5,393 nucleotides of DNA from NCBI GenBank assembly GCA_019312695.1, contig JAFDCT010000108.1, positions 1 through 5,393 of the forward strand. Reading direction: 5' to 3'. Positions 1-5,393 of this stretch are shown in pieces. The first letter of the stretch is position 1; each line of letters begins with the position of its first letter. The notes below the pieces were generated by a model that saw nothing but the letters and a program-made list of their open reading frames with translations, ran no database searches and was not told where the DNA came from. A program made the translations under genes and the position numbers. The stretch comes from Deltaproteobacteria bacterium (GTDB taxonomy: Bacteria > Desulfobacterota > Desulfobulbia > Desulfobulbales > BM004).

Positions 1-13
1 GCAGTCATCTACT

Positions 14-802
14 TTAAAAAAATTGTTGTTCATGTCTTTGTGTAAAAAGGAGATTCTCCAACCAGCTGATCCCGAACCGCAACAGGTTCAGGTCATCGTT
101 GAGAATCTCAGCATGTTCTTCCGGGCTCAGCCCATACTTATCTTTAAATGCTGCAGAAGCGACCATTTTACGGAATTCCTCAATTTTGTATAATGCCAGC
201 ATAAAATTATCTTTCTGTTCCCGGGTGAAAGTCATACCCTGATGGATCTGTTCGTGCTGCAGCAGGCTCAAAACCGCATCATTTATATTATTATAATCAT
301 TCAGGCCCTGGTTTTCGAACCACTCTGAAACGGTATGGGAATCAGGCTCTGTAAACCCCTGGCAATGCTCCTCGCGGACCAGAACGTGAATCTCATGCAC
401 CTGACCGTTTGCATCCAGCATGGTTCCCCGGCCAACAGGGTAAGCCCTGCAGGCTCCCGGCCTGCTGTTATAAACCCTGCAGCCCCTGGAGGAAATGAAA
501 GGGCAGCTGCCCCTGCCGTCATTCACCATACCAAGATATAACTGCGGGAGGCCTCCTTTTTCATCATCCTCCACAACCACATAGTGGTCTATAAACTCAG
601 CAGAATGCATTTTCAGTTCTTTGCTGAGGCGCAAGACATCATATGGTGTCAGGAGCAGCTCTAATTCGCGGCAGCATTCAGTAAAACAGGCCATTTTCGG
701 ATGACATCCGAAAGAAAAGCGTTTCCTGCTGCAAAGCCTTGTTACATTGTCCGGGAATGGCATACTCAGATAAATAAAAAACAGATCACTGCATCTGGCC
801 AT
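14..802 (-). CDS. YkgJ-family cysteine-cluster protein (putative Zn/Fe-binding)
   Basis: This 262-residue protein belongs to the YkgJ / CxxCxxCC family (formerly UPF0153), thought to chelate zinc or iron; its biological role is not established. The N-terminal cluster is C33, C39, C43 and C44 (FGCHP followed by ACFTECC). It is followed by the family's usual 'SPYDVLRL'-like segment, here TPYDVLRLS at 52-60. Further cysteines are C100 (GSCPF), C108 (RGCRVY), C118 (GACRAYP) and C147, so eight cysteines lie within roughly residues 33-147. Residues 190-262 are a probably helical tail. No signal peptide or clear membrane segment is visible, so it is likely cytoplasmic. The ATG at 802 was chosen because AGGA (812-815) lies 9 nt upstream; the next in-frame ATG, residue 14 (MPFPDN), has no good ribosome site. 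It sits 63 bp downstream of secDF without a visible terminator, so co-transcription is likely. Family call is firm, function unknown. Confidence 0.88.
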   Translation of the reverse strand: MARCSDLFFIYLSMPFPDNVTRLCSRKRFSFGCHPKMACFTECCRELELLLTPYDVLRLSKELKMHSAEFIDHYVVVEDDEKGGLPQLYLGMVNDGRGSCPFISSRGCRVYNSRPGACRAYPVGRGTMLDANGQVHEIHVLVREEHCQGFTEPDSHTVSEWFENQGLNDYNNINDAVLSLLQHEQIHQGMTFTREQKDNFMLALYKIEEFRKMVASAAFKDKYGLSPEEHAEILNDDLNLLRFGISWLENLLFTQRHEQQFF

Positions 803-865
803 TTAGCGCGGTCCTGATGCAAGATTTTTAAAAGTGTTGCAGAAATAAATTGCCGCTACTCTTTT

Positions 866-3445
866 TTACAAACCCTTTTTCCACAAGATGAGCAGGGGGC
901 TGGCAACAAACACGGAAGAGTATGATCCCACAAAAACTCCGACCAGCAGAGCAAAGGAAAAATCATGGATAACAGTTCCTCCCATGAAGAACAGCGCAAA
1001 AAGAACCAGGGTAGTGGTAAGGGAAGTGACAAGAGTTCTGCTTAAAACTTCATTAATACTCAAGTTGATGGTGGCCGCCAGAGATGTTGCCTTCGCAGCA
1101 CTCTGCTCAGCCTTTTTTATATTCTCCCGGATCCTGTCAAAGACCACAACCGAGTCGTTGAGGGAATAACCGGCCAGGGTTAACAGTGCTGTGACGATCA
1201 AAAGGGTGATCTCGATGTTCAACAGCCAGCAGACGCCGAGAACCACCAGGATATCATGAAATGTTGCGATGGCAGCCGCCACGCCAAAGCTTAAGTCAAA
1301 GCGCATGGCCAGATAAAGAATTACGCCGAATAAAGATATGGCAATGGCCTGCAGGGCCTTGTTGCGCAGCACCTCGCTTATTGATGAACCGATTGCCTCC
1401 TGGCTTTCCATGACAAAGCCTTTTTCCAACAGGTTCTCAGCAAAAATTTCCGATATCTGTTCCCCGAGATTCAAGGCCTTTTCCTCTGATTTTTTAAGCC
1501 GCACAATAAGCCTGTTTTCATTCTCCACCTGCTGCAGGTTAACGTCACCCAGATTATTATCGCTCAGGGCTTTACGCACTTCCTGCAGGGTAAAAGGCTG
1601 TTCAGCATGGTACTGGACAAGCGTGCCGCCCGTGAAATCAACCCCTAAATTTGCCTTGCCCCGGGCAACCTGGACAAAGGCTATGAGCCCGATCAGTACC
1701 ATCACACCTGAAATTGAAAATGTAATTTTTTTCAACTGTATGTAATCAAACCTGGGTGTCCCGATGAATCGGAAAAAGGAGAGGGGCTTGAGCAGGCGTT
1801 TGCTGTGCAGGACGTCATAAACCAGCCTGGTGGCAAAAAGTGTTGATATCAGGTTGAAGATGATGCCGAGGGAAAGGGTGACGGCAAAGCCCTTGATGGG
1901 GCCGGTACCAAAAAGGAACAGGGCCAGGGCTGTGATCAGGGTTGTGACCTGGGAGTCGACAATAGTCCAGAATGCCTTGTCATACCCCCCCTCAACACCT
2001 GACTTTACAGACTTCCCGATGGCAAATTCCTCCCGCATACGCTCAAAGATCAGCACATTGGCATCCACCGCCATACCGACGGATAAAATGATGCCGGCGA
2101 TACCCGGCAGGGTAAGCGTGGCGCCTAAGGCTGCCAGTCCGGCAAAAAGCAGGAATATGTTAATAATGAGCCCAAGGTTTGCGATCACTCCTGACAAACG
2201 GTAATAAATCATCATAAAGGCCAGGACCAACACGGTGCCAAGCAGACCGGACATCAACCCCTTGTCAATGGAATCTTTACCCAGGCTGGCGCCAACGGTC
2301 AGGTTCTGGATTATTTCCACCGGAGCCGGCAGGGCACCGACCCGCAGGACAATTGCCAGGTCTGTGGCTTCCTCGTAAGTGAAATTGCCGGATATCTGGG
2401 CGGAACCTCCCAGGATCTTCTCCCTGATAACCGGAGCTGAACGGACAACTTCATCCAGGATAATAGCAAATCTTTTACCCACATTCTTTTCCGTAACCTG
2501 GGCAAATATTCTGCCGCCGCGACCTGTCAGGTCAAGACCGACATAGGGTTCGTTGAAGGTGCCCCCTACCCTGACCTGGGCGTTCTTAACCATTTCGCCG
2601 GTCATCATGACCTGGCTTTTGATCAACAGCGGCACCTTGGATTCAGCCCCGGTCTGCGGGTCAATATTTCTTTCAAAATATATTTCTGTTCCTTCCGGCA
2701 GTTGATTCTGCAGGGCAAGGTTCAGCTTCTTTCTGCTTTCGCCCATTTGCCACTTGCCACTGCTCTGTGCCTGGCTGATCAGCTGCCAGGGATCAACCCC
2801 TGATTCTTCATCTAGCAGCTTAAACTCCAGCTGCGCGGTCTGGCCAATGAGGCTTAGAGCCCTTTCAGGATTTTTGACACCGGGGAGCTGAATAACGATC
2901 TCATCCGTACCCTGCCTGATGATAACCGGCTCCGCAACGCCAAACTGGTCAATTCTGTTCCTGATGATCTCCAGCGACTGGGTTACCGCGTTTTTTCTTA
3001 TAAAATCAACTTCTTCCCCTGTTAAGCTTAAAAAGATGCGGGGGAATGAACCCTCTTCCGCCTGGATATCGATCTGAAGATTGGGAAAATCATCTGTTAC
3101 CAGTTCTTTGACTGTATCCAGAACACCGGTGTTCGGCAGGGTCAGTATTACCTTATGCGGGTCGCCGGAATTTGTCCGCACCGCCGTGATCTTTTTTTCG
3201 GCCAGCCCTTCCTTGAGATCGCTTGCCGCAAGATCAAGGGTATTCTCAATAGCTTTTTCCAGGTCAACCTTCAGTACCAGGTGCATGCCGCCCTGTAGGT
3301 CAAGTCCAAGATTCAAACCGTCAGGGGCGATATACTTACTTATCCATTTTGGTGCGCCTTTATAAAAAGTGGGGGTCAGAATGACTCCCGCAATGAGAAG
3401 CATAAAAACTAAAACCGCTATTTTCCACTTGAGGGTCCTGTTCAT
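866..3445 (-). CDS. secDF: Fused protein translocase subunit SecDF
   Basis: This 859-residue inner-membrane protein joins SecD and SecF in one chain. SecDF works with SecYEG and uses the proton motive force to pull secreted proteins out on the periplasmic side. The SecD part (about 1-555) has TM1 at 8-27, the LGLDLQGGMHL motif at 46-56, a large periplasmic region to about 395, then five membrane segments. TM4 carries GMAVDANVLIFERMREE (457-473), whose D461 matches the proton-relay aspartate. The SecF part begins near RFIGTPRFDYIQLKK (559-573). It has GVDFTGGT (601-608), AGYSLNDSVVVFDRIREN (758-775) with the second key aspartate D764, and LSRTLVTS (801-808) with the conserved arginine R803. 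Twelve membrane segments are expected. SecD is of large proteobacterial size, so the protein is longer than the Bacillus and Thermus fusions (about 735-740 residues). The ATG has a strong TAAGGAG site 8 nt upstream. No yajC is adjacent; larB lies upstream instead. Confidence 0.97.
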   Translation of the reverse strand: MNRTLKWKIAVLVFMLLIAGVILTPTFYKGAPKWISKYIAPDGLNLGLDLQGGMHLVLKVDLEKAIENTLDLAASDLKEGLAEKKITAVRTNSGDPHKVILTLPNTGVLDTVKELVTDDFPNLQIDIQAEEGSFPRIFLSLTGEEVDFIRKNAVTQSLEIIRNRIDQFGVAEPVIIRQGTDEIVIQLPGVKNPERALSLIGQTAQLEFKLLDEESGVDPWQLISQAQSSGKWQMGESRKKLNLALQNQLPEGTEIYFERNIDPQTGAESKVPLLIKSQVMMTGEMVKNAQVRVGGTFNEPYVGLDLTGRGGRIFAQVTEKNVGKRFAIILDEVVRSAPVIREKILGGSAQISGNFTYEEATDLAIVLRVGALPAPVEIIQNLTVGASLGKDSIDKGLMSGLLGTVLVLAFMMIYYRLSGVIANLGLIINIFLLFAGLAALGATLTLPGIAGIILSVGMAVDANVLIFERMREEFAIGKSVKSGVEGGYDKAFWTIVDSQVTTLITALALFLFGTGPIKGFAVTLSLGIIFNLISTLFATRLVYDVLHSKRLLKPLSFFRFIGTPRFDYIQLKKITFSISGVMVLIGLIAFVQVARGKANLGVDFTGGTLVQYHAEQPFTLQEVRKALSDNNLGDVNLQQVENENRLIVRLKKSEEKALNLGEQISEIFAENLLEKGFVMESQEAIGSSISEVLRNKALQAIAISLFGVILYLAMRFDLSFGVAAAIATFHDILVVLGVCWLLNIEITLLIVTALLTLAGYSLNDSVVVFDRIRENIKKAEQSAAKATSLAATINLSINEVLSRTLVTSLTTTLVLFALFFMGGTVIHDFSFALLVGVFVGSYSSVFVASPLLILWKKGL

Positions 3446-3453
3446 CCAGTAAA

Positions 3454-3460
3454 CTCCTTA
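3454..3460 (-). promoter_or_regulatory. Shine-Dalgarno site of secDF
   Basis: On the minus strand this reads TAAGGAG, a near-perfect match to the anti-Shine-Dalgarno sequence, 8 nt before the ATG at 3445. It fixes the start of secDF and predicts efficient translation. It is much stronger than the sites seen for the neighbouring genes. Confidence 0.85.
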
Positions 3461-3491
3461 ACTTTCACAAAAAATTATATGGTCATCCGTG

Positions 3492-3549
3492 TTCAGGGTA
3501 ATTTACATACAGAGTTTTTGGTAAAATATTGAGTCTCTCATGCCCTGAA
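3492..3549 (-). promoter_or_regulatory. Inverted repeat in the secDF leader
   Basis: A perfect 7-bp inverted repeat, TTCAGGG (3549-3543 on the minus strand) with CCCTGAA (3498-3492), encloses 44 nt. Just inside the first arm is a small hairpin, TGAG-AGA-CTCA. In the predicted secDF transcript this would fold as a closed, branched element ending about 46 nt before the start codon, upstream of the ribosome site. It matches no riboswitch or leader family I recognise. Fold and function are inference. Confidence 0.3.
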
Positions 3550-3618
3550 ATAAAAAATTTTTTAATTTTGCCACTAAATCAGCAGGTTTTCTTATATTCT
3601 GCGAAAAAGAAAATGGCG

Positions 3619-3646
3619 ATTATACCTTAGATGCCAAAAGTGTCAA
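3619..3646 (-). promoter_or_regulatory. Consensus sigma-70-type promoter for secDF
   Basis: On the minus strand this is TTGACA (3646-3641), a 16-nt spacer, then TATAAT (3624-3619). All twelve bases of both hexamers match the housekeeping consensus. Transcription would start near 3612, giving an untranslated leader of about 166 nt before secDF. The promoter begins about 50 nt after the larB stop codon, so secDF can be expressed independently of larB. A weaker alternative TATAAT at 3479-3474 lies closer to the gene but lacks a convincing -35 box. Confidence 0.75.
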
Positions 3647-3696
3647 TTCGCAATTACAGAAAGAGCTTGGCGAAATATGCCTTAAATCTATTAGAA

Positions 3697-4449
3697 TTAC
3701 ATCCGGTTTATGGTGGCAGCCATACAGCCGGCACCAAAGCCGTTGTCGATATTGACAACGGCCATGCCGGGTGCACAGCTGTTCAGCATTCCCAGCAGGG
3801 CTGTAATACCGCCAAAAGATGCGCCATAACCGACACTGGTCGGAACCGCAATAACAGGTTTGTCGACAAGCCCGGCAACCACACTGGGTAAGGCACCTTC
3901 CATGCCTGCGGCGACGATGAGAACGGAAGCCTGATACAGCAGTTCTTTTTGCGAAAGCAACCGGTGAATACCTGCGACGCCCACATCATAAAGTTTTTCC
4001 ACATCATTGCCCAGGTATCGGACTGTATGAAATGCTTCTTCGGCAACTGCCATATCTGAAGTTCCGGCGGACATGACAAGGATGGTTCCCCTGCAGCCAT
4101 GCTCAATTACTTTGTCAGTATTTCCAACCAGCAGTCGTGCGGTTTTATGGTAGTCTAGGCCTGAAATTGTATCACGGATATGCGCCGCTTTTTCCTGGTT
4201 TACCCTTGTAGCCATCACCACACTGGGCCTGTTGAGCATGGCTTTCATGATGGCAGCAATCTGTTCAGCACTTTTGTCCTCGCCATAAATGACCTCGGGG
4301 AATCCGGTTCTTAGCGTTCGATGATGATCAATACAGGCGAAATCCATAGATTCAGATGGCCAGTGTTTCATCTTTTTTATTGCTTCTGTAATATCACAGG
4401 AGCCTTTCCGCACCTGTTCAAGAAGTTTTTTTAAGTTTTTTTCGTCCAT
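3697..4449 (-). CDS. larB: LarB, nickel-pincer cofactor biosynthesis (NaAD carboxylase/hydrolase)
   Basis: LarB carries out the first step of nickel-pincer nucleotide synthesis. It carboxylates the pyridinium ring of nicotinic acid adenine dinucleotide and hydrolyses the phosphoanhydride, giving pyridinium-3,5-biscarboxylate mononucleotide and AMP. The product goes to LarE and LarC, and the finished cofactor serves LarA-type racemases and epimerases. The protein has 250 residues, normal for the family. The N-terminal domain carries DHHRTLRTGFPEVIYGEDKS (41-60), typical of LarB. From about residue 120 a PurE-like domain has MSAGTSD (126-132), AAGMEGALPSV (180-190) and NSCAPGM (223-229). C225 and E184 correspond to the catalytic Cys221 and Glu180 of Lactobacillus plantarum LarB, both at the same offset of four. 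The N-terminal domain and these residues separate it from PurE proper. AAGG lies 4 nt before the ATG, slightly close. No larA, larC or larE is in the window. It is divergent from the CDF gene. Confidence 0.94.
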   Translation of the reverse strand: MDEKNLKKLLEQVRKGSCDITEAIKKMKHWPSESMDFACIDHHRTLRTGFPEVIYGEDKSAEQIAAIMKAMLNRPSVVMATRVNQEKAAHIRDTISGLDYHKTARLLVGNTDKVIEHGCRGTILVMSAGTSDMAVAEEAFHTVRYLGNDVEKLYDVGVAGIHRLLSQKELLYQASVLIVAAGMEGALPSVVAGLVDKPVIAVPTSVGYGASFGGITALLGMLNSCAPGMAVVNIDNGFGAGCMAATINRM

Positions 4450-4471
4450 ATTACCTTGGCACCAGGGCCCT

Positions 4472-4498
4472 CTTATAGAGTTAGCAGTTTACTTTCAA
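4472..4498 (-). promoter_or_regulatory. Candidate larB promoter
   Basis: On the minus strand this reads TTGAAA (4498-4493), a 15-nt spacer and TATAAG (4477-4472), five of six matches in each hexamer. The spacer is shorter than ideal. Transcription would start near 4465, leaving a leader of about 15 nt that holds the AAGG ribosome site. An 8-bp palindrome, AGGGCCCT (4464-4471), lies at the predicted start point. Confidence 0.4.
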
Positions 4499-4515
4499 TT
4501 ATTTTTTTCTGCCAA

Positions 4516-4549
4516 CTGGGGTGCAGCATGCAGATATGTTGCATTCCAG
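4516..4549 (+). repeat. Imperfect 15-bp inverted repeat (possible operator or RNA hairpin)
   Basis: The arms are CTGGGGTGCAGCATG (4516-4530) and TATGTTGCATTCCAG (4535-4549), separated by the four bases CAGA. Eleven of fifteen positions are Watson-Crick pairs, and the other four are all G-T, so a plus-strand RNA could pair along the whole stem. The right arm covers the -35 box of the candidate CDF promoter. No T-run follows, so it is not an intrinsic terminator. It may be an operator for a dimeric regulator controlling one or both divergent genes, or a structured RNA if transcription starts further upstream. It is not a recognisable NikR, Fur or Zur box. Confidence 0.5.
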
Positions 4550-4567
4550 CAGCAAGTTTCCTACAAT
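4539..4567 (+). promoter_or_regulatory. Candidate promoter of the CDF gene
   Basis: TTGCAT (4539-4544), an optimal 17-nt spacer and TACAAT (4562-4567). The -10 box matches five of six consensus bases and the -35 box three of six, so an activator or modest strength is plausible. Transcription would start near 4574, about 63 nt before the CDF start codon. The -35 box is inside the right arm of the inverted repeat at 4516-4549. Confidence 0.4.
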
Positions 4568-4636
4568 ACCGAAGATTCTTAAACAAAGCTAATTTTTCAA
4601 AACCTATAAACATTATCACAAAAACCTCAACTGATA

Positions 4637-5393
4637 ATGAAAAATAACTTTGCCATGCACTGGGCTGCACGGCTCGCATTTATTACCTCTCTGACGTTGC
4701 TTTTGGCAAAATTCGGGGCCTATTACCTCACCGACTCGAAAGCAGTGCTGTCCGATGCCATTGAGTCGATAATAAACGTGGTGACCGCCGCTTTTTTGAT
4801 GCTTTCAATATCTGTCAGCAGCAAACCGGTGGATGAAAACCATCCCTATGGTCATGGCAAAATTGAATCATTCTCAGCAGGACTTGAAGGCGGTCTTATC
4901 ATCATTGCCGCTGTTGTTATTTTTTTTGAGGCCGTGCCGGCGTTTTTTTATCCGCAGCCGCCGAGGAACCTGGGGCCCGGCCTCTATATCCTTGGAGGTG
5001 CCGGTATAGTTAACCTGGTGGTTGGGATGTATTTATTGCAGGCAGGCAGAAGATACAAATCAGAAGCCCTCAGCGCTGATGGCAGACATCTTCTCACCGA
5101 CTTTTATACCAGTGCCGGGGTTATTATTGGACTCATGCTTTATCATCTCAGCGGCTTTCTCTGGATCGATCCTTTTGTGGCCTGCCTGGTGGCGCTGAAT
5201 ATCCTTATCCCCGGTATAAAACTTTTCACCAACTCCTTCAAAAACCTTATGAATGAGGCAGATCCTGAACTACTTGAACGCATAGTGCAGGGACTTAACA
5301 ATATCAAGAAGCCCGGCTGGCTGTATCCGCACAAATTAAGGGCACTGCGCTCCGGCAGGTATCACCATGTCGATCTTCATATATCTCTGCCGC
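4637..5393 (+). CDS. Cation diffusion facilitator (CDF) family metal transporter, 3' end missing
   Basis: CDF proteins are inner-membrane antiporters that export divalent metals in exchange for protons. The frame is open from the ATG at 4637 to the window edge, giving 252 residues without a stop. Six membrane segments are expected (about 12-31, 37-58, 84-104, 116-134, 153-171, 174-196). Family marks are the TM2 segment SDAIESIIN (39-47), DENHPYGHGKIE (66-77) with the conserved D-x2-H-x3-H, H151-x3-D155 in TM5, and LMNEADPE (204-211) leading into the cytoplasmic domain. That domain begins with HKLRALRSG (232-240) and VDLHISLP (245-252). TM2 has E43 and N47 where zinc-type members have H/D and D. 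The substrate cannot be called. A stop at 4607-4609 limits upstream extension. The ATG has no Shine-Dalgarno sequence and neither does the alternative M7 (4655). It is divergent from larB. Confidence 0.93.
   Translation, partial: MKNNFAMHWAARLAFITSLTLLLAKFGAYYLTDSKAVLSDAIESIINVVTAAFLMLSISVSSKPVDENHPYGHGKIESFSAGLEGGLIIIAAVVIFFEAVPAFFYPQPPRNLGPGLYILGGAGIVNLVVGMYLLQAGRRYKSEALSADGRHLLTDFYTSAGVIIGLMLYHLSGFLWIDPFVACLVALNILIPGIKLFTNSFKNLMNEADPELLERIVQGLNNIKKPGWLYPHKLRALRSGRYHHVDLHISLP

Noticed and set aside
803..865. Possible terminator or promoter between secDF and the YkgJ-family gene
   Set aside because: I found no stable stem followed by a T-run on the minus strand and no hexamer pair close to consensus.
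888..3365. Several plus-strand frames of 90-135 codons inside secDF
   Set aside because: They mirror the coding frame of secDF on the opposite strand and have serine/arginine-rich compositions typical of antisense shadows.
3551..3564. A6-T6 palindrome as a transcription terminator for larB
   Set aside because: It has no GC-rich stem and lies downstream of the strong secDF promoter, so acting as a terminator there would shut off secDF.
3631..3891. Plus-strand open frame beginning in the larB-secDF gap
   Set aside because: Most of it is antisense to the 3' end of larB, a confidently identified gene; it starts inside the secDF promoter spacer and has no family resemblance.
3697..4449. Calling this gene purE (AIR carboxylase)
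   Set aside because: The LarB N-terminal domain with DHHRTLRTGFPEVIYG, the 250-residue length and the catalytic Cys and Glu positions indicate LarB; PurE is about 160 residues and lacks that domain.
4579..4610. Second CDF promoter, TTAAAC with TATAAA
   Set aside because: The spacer would be 20 nt and the -35 box is poor; the TTGCAT/TACAAT pair with a 17-nt spacer is better.
4456..4679. Overlapping small open frames on both strands in the larB-CDF gap (4456-4647 plus, 4473-4679 minus)
   Set aside because: Neither shows recognisable protein features. The minus frame runs antisense over the CDF start, the plus frame covers the promoter region and dyad, and neither has a good ribosome site.

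Overview
The window looks like ordinary chromosomal DNA of a Gram-negative, probably anaerobic bacterium, of medium GC content by eye. The best guess is a deltaproteobacterium in the broad sense (Desulfobacterota, perhaps Desulfobulbales-like). This rests on the fused SecD-SecF protein of proteobacterial size, the long YkgJ-type cysteine-cluster protein and the solitary larB gene. It is an inference from gene style, not an identification. No mobile element, phage gene, CRISPR array, tRNA or rRNA is visible.

Layout, left to right: a YkgJ-family cysteine-cluster protein (14-802, minus); secDF (866-3445, minus), a fused protein-export motor; a 251-bp gap holding a perfect-consensus sigma-70-type promoter and a leader of about 166 nt for secDF; larB (3697-4449, minus), the first enzyme of nickel-pincer cofactor synthesis; a 187-bp divergent intergenic region with candidate promoters in both directions and a 15-bp imperfect hairpin; and the 5' part of a cation diffusion facilitator gene (4637 to the window end, plus), cut by the edge.

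How the genes relate: secDF and the YkgJ-family gene are separated by only 63 bp with no visible terminator, so they probably share a transcript. larB lies upstream on the same strand, but secDF has its own strong promoter, so larB is probably a separate unit, with possible read-through. larB and the CDF transporter diverge from a shared control region. A link between nickel-cofactor synthesis and metal export is an attractive guess, but nothing in the sequence proves it.

The points most worth a second look are the structured secDF leader, the hairpin overlapping the CDF promoter, and the CDF transmembrane metal site, which reads E-x3-N / H-x3-D instead of the usual H/D-x3-D / H/D-x3-D. I see no clear evidence of a wholly new system.
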